Source of the DNA: Metaphire vulgaris
Lineage: Eukaryota > Annelida > Clitellata > Crassiclitellata > Megascolecidae
Direction of reading: 5' to 3'
Assembly (NCBI GenBank): GCA_018105865.1
Contig: CM030863.1
Coordinates: forward strand, 4,932,404-4,996,403
Length of the DNA stretch: 64,000 nt
The notes under the pieces were generated by a model. The model had not been told where the DNA came from and made no database searches. It saw nothing but the letters and a program-made list of their open reading frames with translations. Position numbers and translations under genes: made by a program. Numbering within the stretch: the first letter of the stretch is position 1; each line of letters begins with the position of its first letter. Positions 35,149 through 53,345 of the stretch are shown here, piece after piece.

Positions 35149-36462
35149 TCAGTAACCGGAAACATAGTATACCGCAGTTACAAGATCCTGCCACGTATGT
35201 GAAATTCTTTTCGATATTGTACCCCAATCTGATGTTACATTTAGAAATTCATTCAGAACTGTCTCGGCCTTTTCTTGCAGTTCGTCAGAAGCTTCGCCGT
35301 TATATTCCTTAGCAAGTTCAAGAATCTTCAAGAAACTTTCCTCTACGCCTGCAGCAAACAATAATTCAGAGCAATAATAAATATCTACATTAGCGTCGCC
35401 ACGGGGGGCAAATGGGGCAGTTTTGCCCCCCCTCAACCTGCCCCAGACTACCTACCAGATTCGCGCAAACCCGGTGAGAAAGTTTTCTGTGGAGGGGGTG
35501 AGGGGTGGATACGGAATCTGAGTTATCTGACGCGCTAACCCCTTTTGCCCCCAACCAAAAATTCCTGGCGACGCCACTGAATACCTATATTGATAGGATA
35601 AAATTGTACGCACGAAAGGTGGTGTGAGCGAGAGAAGAGATAACGAACAATAGTTTCTGACTTTCATTTTCTGTTACGAGGACAGATCGTCGAATAATGA
35701 TACTGAACTACATAAAGGCCATATAATTATTATGTAAATATACTTTCATCATTTTAAATTATCTGAAAAATCGTTAATCTGATCGGATATTTTTGGTTAG
35801 GAACAGGATGGAAATTTTGGATTTGTCGATATGAGAACATTAATCTGAGACCAGTCCTTTAACTTTAAAAATGTGTAGGCCTACTCAAGTTGGTGAGATT
35901 TGTCCATCTCGATATAAAGTTATCTAAGAAATATCCTAAAACCTTAGGGCCTTGCATGGGGGTGTTAACTTTATAACCGAGGTCGAAATGAAGGGTTCAA
36001 AACTCAAAAGTCGCAGCACGTCTTGTCTCCTACTGTAGAGTTATCAAAATAGAAATATGCTGAAGTACTCCTGCTTGTGGCAAGACAATAGTATTGCAAA
36101 GATAGGCTACCTGAGTCCTTTGCTTTCTCTTTTGAAACCCAATTTTCTTTGCATATCGTGACCTGAGGAAACAGAAGGCGCTTATCGTTCTGAACATTGT
36201 ATTCCGTGTTGTATGGATAGGAAAGATAATAGACAGTGCGATCTTGAATCTGATATAAAGCGAGTCCGACGCCGACCAGAAGCCAAACCGTCCAGACGTA
36301 TCTTCGACCTCTTGACCTTTTCCTGTCTGTGGCGTGCGTGATGCCGATCAGGGAAACAGTCTTCGTAAACGCTTCTGCGTCGTCTTTGATTCGAGCATTT
36401 CTTTGACTTCTGCGCTTATTGAACTCTTCCACATTGATGCTTGCTGCGTCCTTCTGCTTCAT
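25675..36462 (-). CDS. DEG/ENaC/ASIC-family sodium channel (multi-exon gene, one region unresolved)
   Basis: Encodes a two-transmembrane, amiloride-sensitive-type cation channel subunit of the plasma membrane. Exons on the minus strand: 36034-36462, 35157-35348, 30507-30631, 28490-28588, 27964-28120, 25675-26123. They give, in order, a cytosolic N-terminus, TM1 (VWTVWLLVGVGLALY), the PQVTICKENW start of the ectodomain, a helical stretch, the AGIRSGLVLFLD block, HDPLEIPRMLE-ISPGT, a cysteine-rich part ending CFCEQQCYTRSY, and TM2 with LLGATLLTVYE, the usual G-x-S/T selectivity region. Splice phases agree for the last five exons. Exon 1 (phase 0) does not fit exon 2, and the conserved finger/CytFN region was not found, so one or more exons are missing from my model or lost. 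The HG gating motif reads IG. A CRE/TATA was not seen. Identity as DEG/ENaC is firm; ASIC, FaNaC or DEG subtype is open. Confidence 0.85.
26296..26564. mobile_element. hAT-type MITE, perfect TSD, two iterons
   Basis: 269 bp with ends CAGAGGCGCAGCGAAGGGGG and CCTCGCTACGCCTCT, flanked by CAGGCCTA on both sides (8 of 8). Holds two inverted iterons (GACCTTTTTTGCTCGTCA and GACGACCATTTTTTGTTCGT). Lies just upstream of channel exon 6, in the intron. Confidence 0.92.
26594..26752. repeat. CTTCCCCTCC-GGAKAAAACACTG repeat family, copy 1
   Basis: Shares CTTCCCCTCCRGYCAAGTYAATT (in parts) and GGAKAAAACACTG with 30170-30290. Probably a MITE. Confidence 0.55.
27964..28120 (-). CDS. Channel exon 5: ectodomain cysteine-rich region
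   Basis: Acceptor GATTTTCTAG, then five cysteines in ENCLADCEDRFFIENCKCRP, corresponding to the C-x3-C...C-x-C pattern of DEG/ENaC. The donor GCG|GTAAGC leaves phase 1, which with AT at the next exon makes an aspartate codon. Confidence 0.88.
28287..28344. repeat. (AAT)n microsatellite
   Basis: About 19 AAT triplets inside the intron between channel exons 4 and 5. Confidence 0.97.
28490..28588 (-). CDS. Channel exon 4: LLHDPLEIP-ISPGT block
   Basis: Exactly 33 codons between CTCTTTCTCAG and AAT|GTAAGA. ILLHDPLEIPRMLEAGIVIS then PGT is the conserved palm-domain block of the family (I-H-D-x-x-E-x-P and S-P-G-T). Confidence 0.9.
28945..29190 (+). pseudogene. Non-LTR (CR1/L2/Jockey-like) reverse transcriptase fragment
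   Basis: The plus-strand reading gives LSYGFKGQALSWLRDYLTER and, after a one-base shift, CGVPQGSALGPLLFVLHVAD, the palm region with the G-V-P-Q-G-S-x-L-G-P-L-L-F motif B. About 80 codons only. It lies antisense in a channel intron. Confidence 0.88.
29385..29540 (-). repeat. Iteron cluster
   Basis: Three inverted diverged copies: TTTTTTTGCTCGTGAGG, CTTTTGCTTGTCAAGG and GACCTTTTTTTGGTCGTCAG, at roughly 55-base steps. Confidence 0.6.
30085..30160 (-). mobile_element. 3-prime end of a non-LTR element
   Basis: Minus strand: GAAAGCGCTATAGAAATT, then a (TTAC)n tail. The GCGCTATAxAAATT end is common in CR1/L2-like elements. Confidence 0.5.
30170..30290. repeat. CTTCCCCTCC-GGAKAAAACACTG repeat family, copy 2
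   Basis: See 26594-26752 for the shared blocks. Confidence 0.5.
30507..30631 (-). CDS. Channel exon 3: AGIRSGLVLFLD block
   Basis: Not seen as a long ORF. Acceptor TGTTTTTTTAG, then RPLMSRAAGIRSGLVLFLD and a helical linker ending FTGFR, donor CGG|GTACAG. It matches the G-x-x-x-GL-x-L-x-L-x block that follows the CytFN region in DEG/ENaC channels. Phase 1 in, phase 0 out, and the joined frame runs straight into LLHDPLEIP. Confidence 0.8.
30709..31044. mobile_element. hAT-type MITE with two iterons
   Basis: 336 bp from CAGGGCGGTTTC to TTGGAGCCGCCACTG, flanked by ACTCTACC and ACCCTACC (7 of 8). Contains two TTTTTTGCTTGTCAGC-type iterons at 30761-30776 and 30879-30894. It starts 78 bases upstream of channel exon 3, in the intron. 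Confidence 0.8.
31088..31497. mobile_element. GGGGCTGTCCATTAAT MITE, complete, TAA TSD
   Basis: 410 bp with ends GGGGCTGTCCATTAATTATG and GTAATTAATGGACAGCCCC, flanked by TAA on both sides. The 3-bp TWA duplication and G-rich ends suggest PIF/Harbinger mobilisation, which is inference. Inside are repeated GTCAACAACTGTCAA blocks. Confidence 0.88.
31539..31838 (-). mobile_element. tRNA-derived SINE, copy 1
   Basis: On the minus strand the tRNA-like head (box-A-like TTAGCAGAGTGG, box-B-like GCGGGTTCAATTCCC at about 31753-31767) is followed by a body with CAGCGTTAAGCTG and a tail of TTTACC repeats. About 80 percent like the copy at 51962-52253. Lies in a channel intron. Confidence 0.85.
32731..32802 (+). 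repeat. (CTA)n microsatellite
   Basis: About 24 ACT/CTA triplets, giving a spurious poly-tyrosine frame. Confidence 0.97.
33132..33178 (+). repeat. (TTA)n microsatellite
   Basis: About 16 ATT/TTA triplets. Translates as poly-Tyr or poly-Ile in shadow frames. Confidence 0.97.
33240..33362 (-). mobile_element. Second tRNA-derived SINE-like sequence
   Basis: Minus strand: GACCCGATGGTGTAGTTG (box A type), then GACTCGCAACCGGAAGGT (anticodon-arm region) and GAGTTCGAAATTCG (box B type). Different from the SINE at 31539. Too degraded for a tRNA gene. Confidence 0.55.
33363..34180. other. Channel intron, no supportable gene
   Basis: The plus-strand 103-residue frame at 33584-33895 (FNQISSFSFNSIPVDLRF) has no recognised motif and no initiation context. 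It may be chance or a transposon remnant. Confidence 0.3.
34190..34456. mobile_element. hAT-type MITE with perfect TSD CCCATTGG
   Basis: 267 bp starting CAGGGATATTTT and ending TCCTAGATATAAGATCTG, flanked on both sides by CCCATTGG. Contains one inverted iteron (GTTTTTGCTTATCAGCC). Homologous in opposite orientation to 52771-52930. Confidence 0.85.
34572..34762 (+). mobile_element. 3-prime end of a CR1/L2-like LINE
   Basis: Reads SGLKTHLFDLAYPP then stop, the usual last residues of CR1/L2-type pol, followed by a short UTR, GCGATATAGAAGTTTATTTA and a (TTGA)n tail. Confidence 0.7.
35091..35145. repeat. (TA)n microsatellite
   Basis: About 55 bases, immediately beside channel exon 2. Confidence 0.97.
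35157..35348 (-). CDS. Channel exon 2: extracellular helical segment
   Basis: Acceptor TTGTTTGCTGCAG at 35349, then GVEESFLKILELAKEYNGE and ISHTWQDLVTAVYYVSG. This resembles the finger/thumb-side stretch before the first ectodomain cysteines in ASICs. The donor GTTACT is weak. It ends in phase 1, matching the next exon. A MITE sits at 35388-35579, close to its acceptor. Confidence 0.6.
35388..35579. mobile_element. hAT-type MITE next to channel exon 2
   Basis: 192 bp. The right end reads TGGCGACGCCACTG and the left end is a worn version (CATTAGCGTCGCCAC). Flanks AATATCTA and AATACCTA match at 7 of 8. It ends 40 bases upstream of the exon 2 acceptor. Confidence 0.82.
36034..36462 (-). CDS. 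Channel exon 1: N-terminus, TM1, early ectodomain
   Basis: Starts at ATG 36462. The N-terminus is basic. SLIGITHA occupies the place of the family HG motif. TM1 follows at about residues 56-72, then a YYLSYPYNTEYN stretch and FPQVTICKENW, the standard post-TM1 block. The donor is taken as ACA|GTAGGA at 36034; a later GT (AC|GTGCTG) is an alternative. A MITE lies 31 bases upstream of the ATG. Confidence 0.82.
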
Positions 36463-36492
36463 TGTTTTTTTCTAAACATCTGCATCAACAAA

Positions 36493-36927
36493 GGGGCTGT
36501 CCATTAATTTCGTCAACAAAATAGGGGAGGGGTTTCAAAGAGTTTGACAGTTGTTGACAGGGGGAGGGGGGTCAAGAGAAGTTGACGTCAACAATTTCAT
36601 TTTTTTCTACAAATGATAAAAAGTAGGAAATTTCATGGAATACTATTTATTACAACGGGAAAAAGCCAGACAAGCAAAAACAAGGTCATCACCGCCACAT
36701 TAAGACATTTGATGAACAAAAGATAGGGGAAAATGGTCATCGCCGCAAAAATAATAACCTTCAAAACTTGTTAGGGGGACCCGTCACTGGTCTTAGTGGG
36801 GAGGGGGTCAAAAGTTTTTGACATAATTATAGGGGGTCACAAAAAGCTGACAGTTGGTGGCGTTGTTGACAAGGGGAGGGGGTCAGTAATTGCCCAAAAA
36901 TTGTTCACATAATTAATGGACAGCCCC
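36493..36927. mobile_element. GGGGCTGTCCATTAAT MITE just upstream of the channel start codon
   Basis: 435 bp, ends GGGGCTGTCCATTAATTTCG and ATAATTAATGGACAGCCCC, flanked by AAA on both sides. Contains one iteron (CCAGACAAGCAAAAACAAGG then TCATC). It begins 31 bases upstream of the ATG at 36462, so the 5-prime UTR or promoter of the channel may run through it. Confidence 0.88.
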
Positions 36928-36929
36928 AA

Positions 36930-37729
36930 ACAGGAGAGTCTCTATATATGGATAAAACTATGCGTTGGAGACAACTAACCCCTCTGTTAGGCGACAGCAT
37001 TGAAATATTCGATCACGATATTTTTATTTCGTTTATAATTAAACGCAGAAGTTGATAACAAATTCAAACTGTGTATAAGTTACTAAAGACAGACCACTTG
37101 CCTAACGCATCGACAGATGGCAAACGTAGGCCTATAGTTTTAATTTTCGGCTTTGCGGTCGAAATTAATTTTTAAGAATGCAATTAAAAACCTCAACGGC
37201 GTCGACCATCATTTCTAAAACAAGTCAATTCTCTCTTTTGTCCAATCGCCAATTGGAGAATGCGACTGAATTTTACCAAAGGCGACTTTAAATGTAGGCC
37301 CTAAATATCTGTCAGCGTTGTCTATGTAGACGAAATCCGATAATAGAATGCACGACACTAATGGTGATATGGTCACACTGTATGTGCAGCATATGTGTCG
37401 TGCATTCCAATGCCAATATGTCCTCATAAAATGTGTGGATTATATTAGACTAATGTGACATATTATACCTTATGCCTGAAGAGTGAAATTTCTGCTGTAG
37501 ACTGGTGGTAAGTATTCACGCAAAAGTGAATGTAGCGACCTATTAAGCCCAAGCTGAAATAATCGACTTTCTTGTTCTTGAACACAATAGCTGCTTTGAT
37601 TTATATAATCACAAAAATGCAGCTATTGCGTTCATTAATCAATTATCAGTGGGTAGCTTACACGTATGCAGTTACGATACACAGTCGCCATCCCCCAGAC
37701 ACCATACATGAGCGTACATGCCTTTTAAA
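36930..37729. other. Intergenic DNA upstream of the channel gene
   Basis: AT-rich with no recognised gene or transposon end. Holds one TAGGCCTA at 37127-37134. Confidence 0.4.
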
Positions 37730-38049
37730 CAGTGGCGTAGGGGATGGGTTATGATTTCCAACTTCGATAAATCTTGACAAGGAAAAAGAAGGTCATCTTC
37801 ATCTTTGTGTTATCTCTCATTCGTCACTTTACTTTTTTCTTTCTCCTTCGTCAGTGTTGACAAGCAAAAAGGGTTATCACCCCTTACCCTTAATTGCGTC
37901 TGCTGTTACATTTTTTTGTCCGGGTCAGCCAAGGGGGGTTTATCCCCAAAACGCGTCCGAAAATTAAAAATGTGTAAACGCAATGAAATTTTTTGAGTCG
38001 GGCAGCCAAGGGGTAGTTCAGCCCCCAAACCTCCCTGGCTACGCCACTG
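37730..38049. mobile_element. hAT-type MITE, CAGTGGCGTAG family
   Basis: 320 bp from CAGTGGCGTAGGGG to TGGCTACGCCACTG; flanks CTTTTAAA and CCCTTAAA (6 of 8). Contains two iterons (TTGACAAGGAAAAAGAAGGT and TTGACAAGCAAAAAGGG). Confidence 0.82.
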
Positions 38050-38174
38050 CCCTTAAATAATTGTTTTGAATTCAGGCCTATAGACCATCTTGCTTCCCAG
38101 ATGATGATGCGACATTCTATTTCGGTATGGAAGAGAATGCAGTGTGTAGTCTAATATAACAGAGGACATAGACA

Positions 38175-38483
38175 CAGTGGCGTAGCCAGGATTTCCAGAA
38201 AGGGGTTTGGTTTTGATTCTAACCAACTTATAAAAATGTTGACAAGCAAAAAAGGTCATCCTCGTCTTTCCTTCTTGTAATTTTTCTTCCAGATGCTGAC
38301 AAACAAAAAAGGTCGTCACCTTTCACCTCTTACATTTTATAGCGCTTAAGAAATTTTGGGGGTCGGCAGCCAAGGGGGTTTGACCCCAAAACCGCGTCCG
38401 AAAAAATGTATTGGACACAAAAAATATTTTCCGTCGGCAGCCAAGGGGGTTTTTAATCCCAAACCTCCTTGGCTACGCCACTG
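38175..38483. mobile_element. hAT-type MITE, CAGTGGCGTAGCCAGG family, two iterons
   Basis: 309 bp with clean ends CAGTGGCGTAGCCAGGATTT and TTGGCTACGCCACTG; flanks CATAGACA and CAAAGACG (6 of 8). Carries GACAAGCAAAAAAGGTCATC at about 38240 and GACAAACAAAAAAGGTCGTC about 57 bases later. Best example of the iteron arrangement. Confidence 0.88.
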
Positions 38484-38739
38484 CAAAGACGCAAGACTTC
38501 AGTTGAGAACCGTGGAGACGTGGCCTAGAACGCAGTAACTGAATTAGCCTACACTTGTGCACCAGAATGGGTAACAGAGAGTTCAGACAGCAATTCCTAA
38601 TGATCAAGGCACGCCATTTCAAATTGGATTTTCGATATCTCTATTTAGGCCTAATATGTGTTCTGGCGGAAGCGATTCATTGGTCGAGCTGGTTTTCTAA
38701 TATTTATTATGCGAATAATTTTACTCAAAAATAATCGAC

Positions 38740-38909
38740 GACACTCACAATGCTGAAAGGACCTCTCAAAGTGCCTGTCCCCCAGTGACCCCCCAGTTGG
38801 GACCCTATACTTAATGCTACATACATTAAACAACAAATGGTTGGCCCCCATGATTAGAAGTTGCCACCCCAACGGCTCCCTCACTTGCCAAATCCTAGAG
38901 CCGCCACTG
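38740..38909. mobile_element. CAGTGGCGGCTCTAGG MITE fragment
   Basis: One end is CCTAGAGCCGCCACTG at 38909. Shares GGGTCCCAAC and GACAGGCAC blocks (on the minus strand) with 52508-52660. The other end is not clear. Confidence 0.55.
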
Positions 38910-40150
38910 CTATCAAATCCTGTGATTCCTGTCGGATCTGATCCCAACACAATGTTAGCACTTCTTTCAGATGATCCACGTCACGAATCTATTGTTGTGG
39001 TTGGACAGAATTTTACTGGTTATTCGGGCTAAAGGGGACACATTGAACATCGTTTGGACTAAGACTACCTTCCGTAGTCTGTAGCAAACTTTATTTTAAG
39101 TGATTACGTGACGCATCGTATGTTAATGTTGTAAATGGCGTCAATTTTGGTTCTACCTGTTTGTTACCGTTTTTGTCGTCATGTGTTAGAGCCATTTTAC
39201 TGCCTAGCATTAATCCTAGATTGATTTTTTAATAGGTCTTTCCCATTCTGAAACATTAAATCTTCAAGCGCCATTTTTGCAACTTTCGTTTTTTTATTTC
39301 CATTTATTTACCATTAGGCCTACATGTAAATATTTAAAAAGTTCCATAGCTTCAAAATCGAGCGGGATTTATTGGCACACCTTGTATATTGCTAGTTTAT
39401 TGAACAGTGACAGTGCTGGTCTTCTATCGATAAGCCTAATTTTACTTTGAGACTTTAACTCAGCTATGGGTGCTCTTGCTGCTTCGTCCATAATTTTGAG
39501 TATCATAAAGCTGGAATTGAGGAAGTCCTTGTGGGTAGACTCGGGTCAGTTACACAAATCTGTTTTTGAAAAGCAATGACAATATAAAGTGCTTTTCACC
39601 ACAGTTCATCAATAAGAGTTTTGGGACAATTATTTGCAAAAATATTTGCTCATAGTTCCTATGCACAATTGTAAAATAACCTATTACCTAATTCTATGGT
39701 TAACTACTCTAAATGCTATGGTTAAACTAGACACTTTTGTAATTTTGCATTTCAAGGGATGACTGACTCTGTGGGTGTCAAAGAGTGAGGTGAGATGAAT
39801 CTGGGAATTGGGGATCTTATATTGGAAAATGGTAAAGCGGCACATGGACATTCTATAGTCCGAGCCAGTGTATTTTGAATTGATTGAACCCTCAAATTCC
39901 ACTCAGCCTTTGCAGTATGAAATAGGAAATAATTAGCATTTGAGAGGCTAAACCTAAGCCTTAGTCAAAACAATGCCTAAGGCCGCCCCTGAAAATGGAC
40001 CTGGTCAGTCACAATCAATATCTGGGCAAATATTTAAGACGTTAAGCTAAAGAATTCCCGTAGAAAGTTACCTTTGGGCCGTTTGTTGAAATGATGTGAC
40101 ATGACTCTTGTAGACTTAAGCAAATGAGTAAACTTTACACAGAAATGTGA
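38910..40150. other. Intergenic DNA
   Basis: No domains, tRNAs or element ends seen. One TAGGCCTA at 39315-39322. Confidence 0.4.
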
Positions 40151-40184
40151 AAAAATAGAAATAAAATCAAATTTATAATCAAAA

Positions 40185-42073
40185 TACATTTTATTTAATT
40201 ACCATATATGTATATAAAACCTGTTCCACGCTTCAAATTCACAAGAAAGATTCATGGAAATTTGCAGAAGTTGATTCATAATATACCAGTGGCAATGTCA
40301 GGAAATATGGTCCCTTCCCTCAATAACCACCAATATTTGTCATTATAATAATCACAAATGACACAATTACAACACACTACTTGACAAATGAGGCAAACTT
40401 GCAAAGCACTTTTTACATCAAGGAATTATTTACAGTTTAATACAACTCAATACTGATTAAACTAACTCAAAAATACGAGTGTACAGCAAATGTTGCTGCA
40501 ATACTTCCAACACAAAACAAAAATGCCAAATATCTGTAAATAACTTTGCAATGTGTTACAAATAAAGTCCATTAAAAAATACAAACATATACCCACCAAA
40601 AGAGAATAAATGCAAAATACACTCAACCATGAATGTGACTGTTTAGTGGGTTAAAGTGGTTGTCAAGGAAGTGCTTATCTCTCAACATGTTTCTTACCTA
40701 ATGACTCAAAGCCAGCTTAATTTTTTCTAAAAAATGTAATGAGAATTGAAGGCATATATACTTATGATCTGCTCCTTTCATTTTCAGGCAAATTAAAATT
40801 TTAGATGCATCACTACACAAGTACCCACGGTGTCACAAAAGCCATAATTGAGCAGTCTATTAAATTTTACTGTATATCACAATCTAATTGCTGAATTTTA
40901 CTAATAAATGTCAAATGCAATTCACACAAGTGCAAAACCTAACTCATGATATGCACATTAATTTAATAGTATTTTAACCACATCATGACATAAGATTAGC
41001 ATTCTGCATAAAATGCAACATCAAATGAATAACTTAATAAATCTGGGACAAAATAAATAACAGTCAGGGTTATTTCACTGCCCATAATCATGTCGATAAA
41101 GCAGTAATTTCCTATTACATGTTGTAAAATCACTAATTCACTGCCTTCTGCATAACTGTGCTGCAAAACTAAACATCTCGTTCAACAAAGAAATTATGCT
41201 GCAAGAACATGGCAGTTTCAAAATTTTAATTTGAAAACTCCTCTGATTACCCAAAGTATCTTATATAAAATCTGCTAGCATCTATTAATGCACAAATAAA
41301 CACAATCATATATGTTCTAAGACCCCGTCATATTAATAAAAAATTGCACGAACAAATGATGTTTGATATCTGTTCAATTACATTTTCACAGAAAATGGAA
41401 AATAAATTATAAATTATCCTAATTGTCCTTTGCTTCAGCGAACATTGAATTGAATCAGAGCACAAAAACACGGCCATATTTGCCCAACTAAAGGGCACAA
41501 AATTGTGGCTGATTTTGACTTCTGAATGTCTTCTACACCCAAGATTTGACTGCCATATTTCCTAGATCGCAGATCAAGCAAGGTATTCATCACAGATATA
41601 TAAAATATCCTTGCCCATAGCCAAATGCAACACAAAAAACCCAAATCAACTATAAATACACGAAAAGTATATATATATAAAGCCCAGAATATCATAAGAA
41701 ATCTAGACTTGGAAAATATGGCAGCAAAAGGTCAATACATCACAGAGGAAGTTACGACGAATAATAAACGAAAAATACCAAACAATTTACACGTGTGAAG
41801 AAGCCCTGAATAGCCGATGCTGGAAAGTCAGTTATCCTCTTCACATTTGCTTTCACAGCATGAAAAGTAAAAGCATGACTCGGTCAAAGAATAAATATCG
41901 ACTTCGTGCAAAAACGTAAGTTACAGCGATGGAATGAACAGTTGGAACACGTCATTCATTGACAAATACATCTATTTGCTGTGATTTCTAGTGCAGTTGA
42001 CTTAATCAAATAAAAACTCGTCGTTACAGAAGCTGCAGGAAACAAAATTTTGCATTGCCTATGACAATTGATC
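40185..42073 (-). other. Probable 3-prime UTR of the mitochondrial carrier gene
   Basis: About 1.9 kb of AT-rich DNA without transposons after the stop at 42074. A minus-strand AATAAA (TTTATT at about 40190 on the plus strand) is a fitting polyadenylation signal. Extent inferred. Confidence 0.45.
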
Positions 42074-51430
<9,357 letters not shown>

Positions 51431-51560
51431 TTCTTCCGTTTCACGGATGATTCTGTTTCGAGACAAATGGAAAATTTCCTAAAATGTCGAAACCGGTCTT
51501 CACCACTCACCAGTTCACGTCTCGCTTCCGTCGCTCTCGTCTAAATGCGCAATTTCCGGT
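51431..51560 (-). promoter_or_regulatory. Putative promoter / 5-prime UTR region of the carrier gene
   Basis: GC- and CpG-rich DNA directly upstream of the inferred first coding exon. No TATA box is clear; inference from base composition only. Confidence 0.35.
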
Positions 51561-51961
51561 TAATCGGTTATTTTCCGTTCACAACGGCACTCGACCCAGC
51601 CAATCAGCACGAAGCACGCCCAATAAACAACCAATCAAAGCTAAGCGACCTCGTTAGTCGTCCAATCAACGCTCGTCATCTTGACCTAAAGCCAGCAAAA
51701 TCACGAGAAAACCAATCGGGTTTGTTCCTTGAATCGTGGTCAAAATTATCAGACCGAAGTTCCTATGTCAGACGCTTATGCATTTTGCTATGGGCCGCCC
51801 ACGTCACGCTCGAGGGGAGGGGTCTATGAAGTGAGACAGTCTGTAACAGAGGGAGGGCAAGGGTCAACGCGATCGACGTCACACTTTCAGAAGAAATAAA
51901 ACCTAAAATATAGGGGCCTACGTAATCTAAGTCCTAAGTCCTAAGACGTAAGGTATAGTAA

Positions 51962-52253
51962 CGGTAAAAGTAGGTCCCGTACTCGAGTCCTGGCGTTGGG
52001 TTCCGGCGCTTATCTCCCGGCCTGGGCAATCAGCAACGTAGGCGGTATACCGTATATAAGCCATCAATCTGGGGTAGGTTGCCATTACTTTCCCCAGACC
52101 CACGTTTTGCCTCGCAGCATAACGCTGCTCCTCATTTTACCACCGTCCTCTAGCGAGTAAGGCTGAGTCGATCTTAGGGCTCATGCGGGAATTGAGCCCG
52201 CGACCTTCTGCTCCATCGTCCAGCGTTGTTGCCACTCTTCTAACTTCCCGCCC
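51962..52253 (-). mobile_element. tRNA-derived SINE, copy 2, with 13-bp TSD
   Basis: 292 bp flanked on both sides by TAAGGTATAGTAA (13 of 13). On the minus strand the tRNA-like head has TTAGAAGAGTGG and GCGGGCTCAATTCCCGC, then a body with CAGCGTTATGCTG. The tail passes into CTTTTACC. The perfect target duplication fits LINE-type integration. Confidence 0.95.
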
Positions 52254-52507
52254 TAAGGTATAGTAAAAACGTATTTATAATTGCTAATTATTGACACACT
52301 ATTCCCCGACATTGATAACGAATATCGTTGAGAACTTAATTGAGACCTACAATTTCACGTATCTTAGCTTGACTTAAACTTTGATTTGATTTAAAGTTGA
52401 ATATCTGCGGCTGAAAATTGAAAGAGAAACTTGAATTTATTAAATAGAACCCTCCTATTTATGGACGACGCTTTAAGGCGGTCTAAGTCTTTGGTCTGGT
52501 CGACACC

Positions 52508-52660
52508 CAGTGGCGGCTCTAAATTCACAATGGGGGCCTAGAAATATCCCTGGGGCACAATGTATATTTTTTGTTCTTTAAGCAGCATGAGGGTCCCAAC
52601 AGGGAGCCAATTGAGGGGCAGGCACAATAAGCCACTGGCCCCACCCTACTGGTATAGATA
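52508..52660. mobile_element. CAGTGGCGGCTCTA MITE fragment
   Basis: Starts CAGTGGCGGCTCTAAATTCA and shares GGGTCCCAAC and GGCAGGCAC with 38740-38909. The right end is not resolved. Confidence 0.5.
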
Positions 52661-52770
52661 ACCATATATATAACACATACAAAAATATCTGATTTCATAC
52701 ATTGTGCCGATATGGCCGACATCAAAATTGCGTAGAGCCGATACCGCTCAGCGGTCCGATACAATGAAAG

Positions 52771-52930
52771 CAGGGATATTTCTAGGATTGTGAATTTGGG
52801 GGTGTCGACCTCAAATTGGGGATATATATGCATTTATATGCATACCATAATTGTCACATTGCCAAATTTTGCGGGTGACGATATGGGGATATATATATTT
52901 AATTTGCACCCTCCTAACACCCCCAATTTT
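52771..52930. mobile_element. Partial copy of the 34190-34456 MITE family
   Basis: CAGGGATATTTCTAGGATTG and GGGTGTCGACCTC match the other copy in inverse orientation; the far end is worn. Confidence 0.6.
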
Positions 52931-53345
52931 AAAACTTAATTCCATCATTCCTCCAAGCTGATATAATTCGATCGCGTTTTAAAATTTTCCATCATGCGAC
53001 AATTAATAAGATGTTGTCAATGTTGTCAAGTACTATAAATCTTTACCAATTGCGGATTTTAATTTTCAGTAATTTATATCCAAAATGCAATATTCGATTA
53101 TAACTGGGCTGTTGGAAACTGTTAGTCATCTACCGTTGCATTGGATAACATCAAAATACTTGAAATTTTCAAATGACGTCATTTAATAGATGGAATGAGA
53201 TTAACAACGGAAAAGATGTTTGGCCAATGTTTTGTGTTATTTATTTTTTTTATATGCTGGCAGAAAGCAACTATGATGATGATGATGAGTAATCGTAGCG
53301 TGTAGTAACTGGGGCAACTTTCAGATGGGGGCCCCAGAAAATGAC

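Noticed and set aside
51482..51515. Apparent intron with GTGAGT and TTTTAG near carrier exon 1
   Set aside because: It would be about 32 bases long, too short for a spliceosomal intron.
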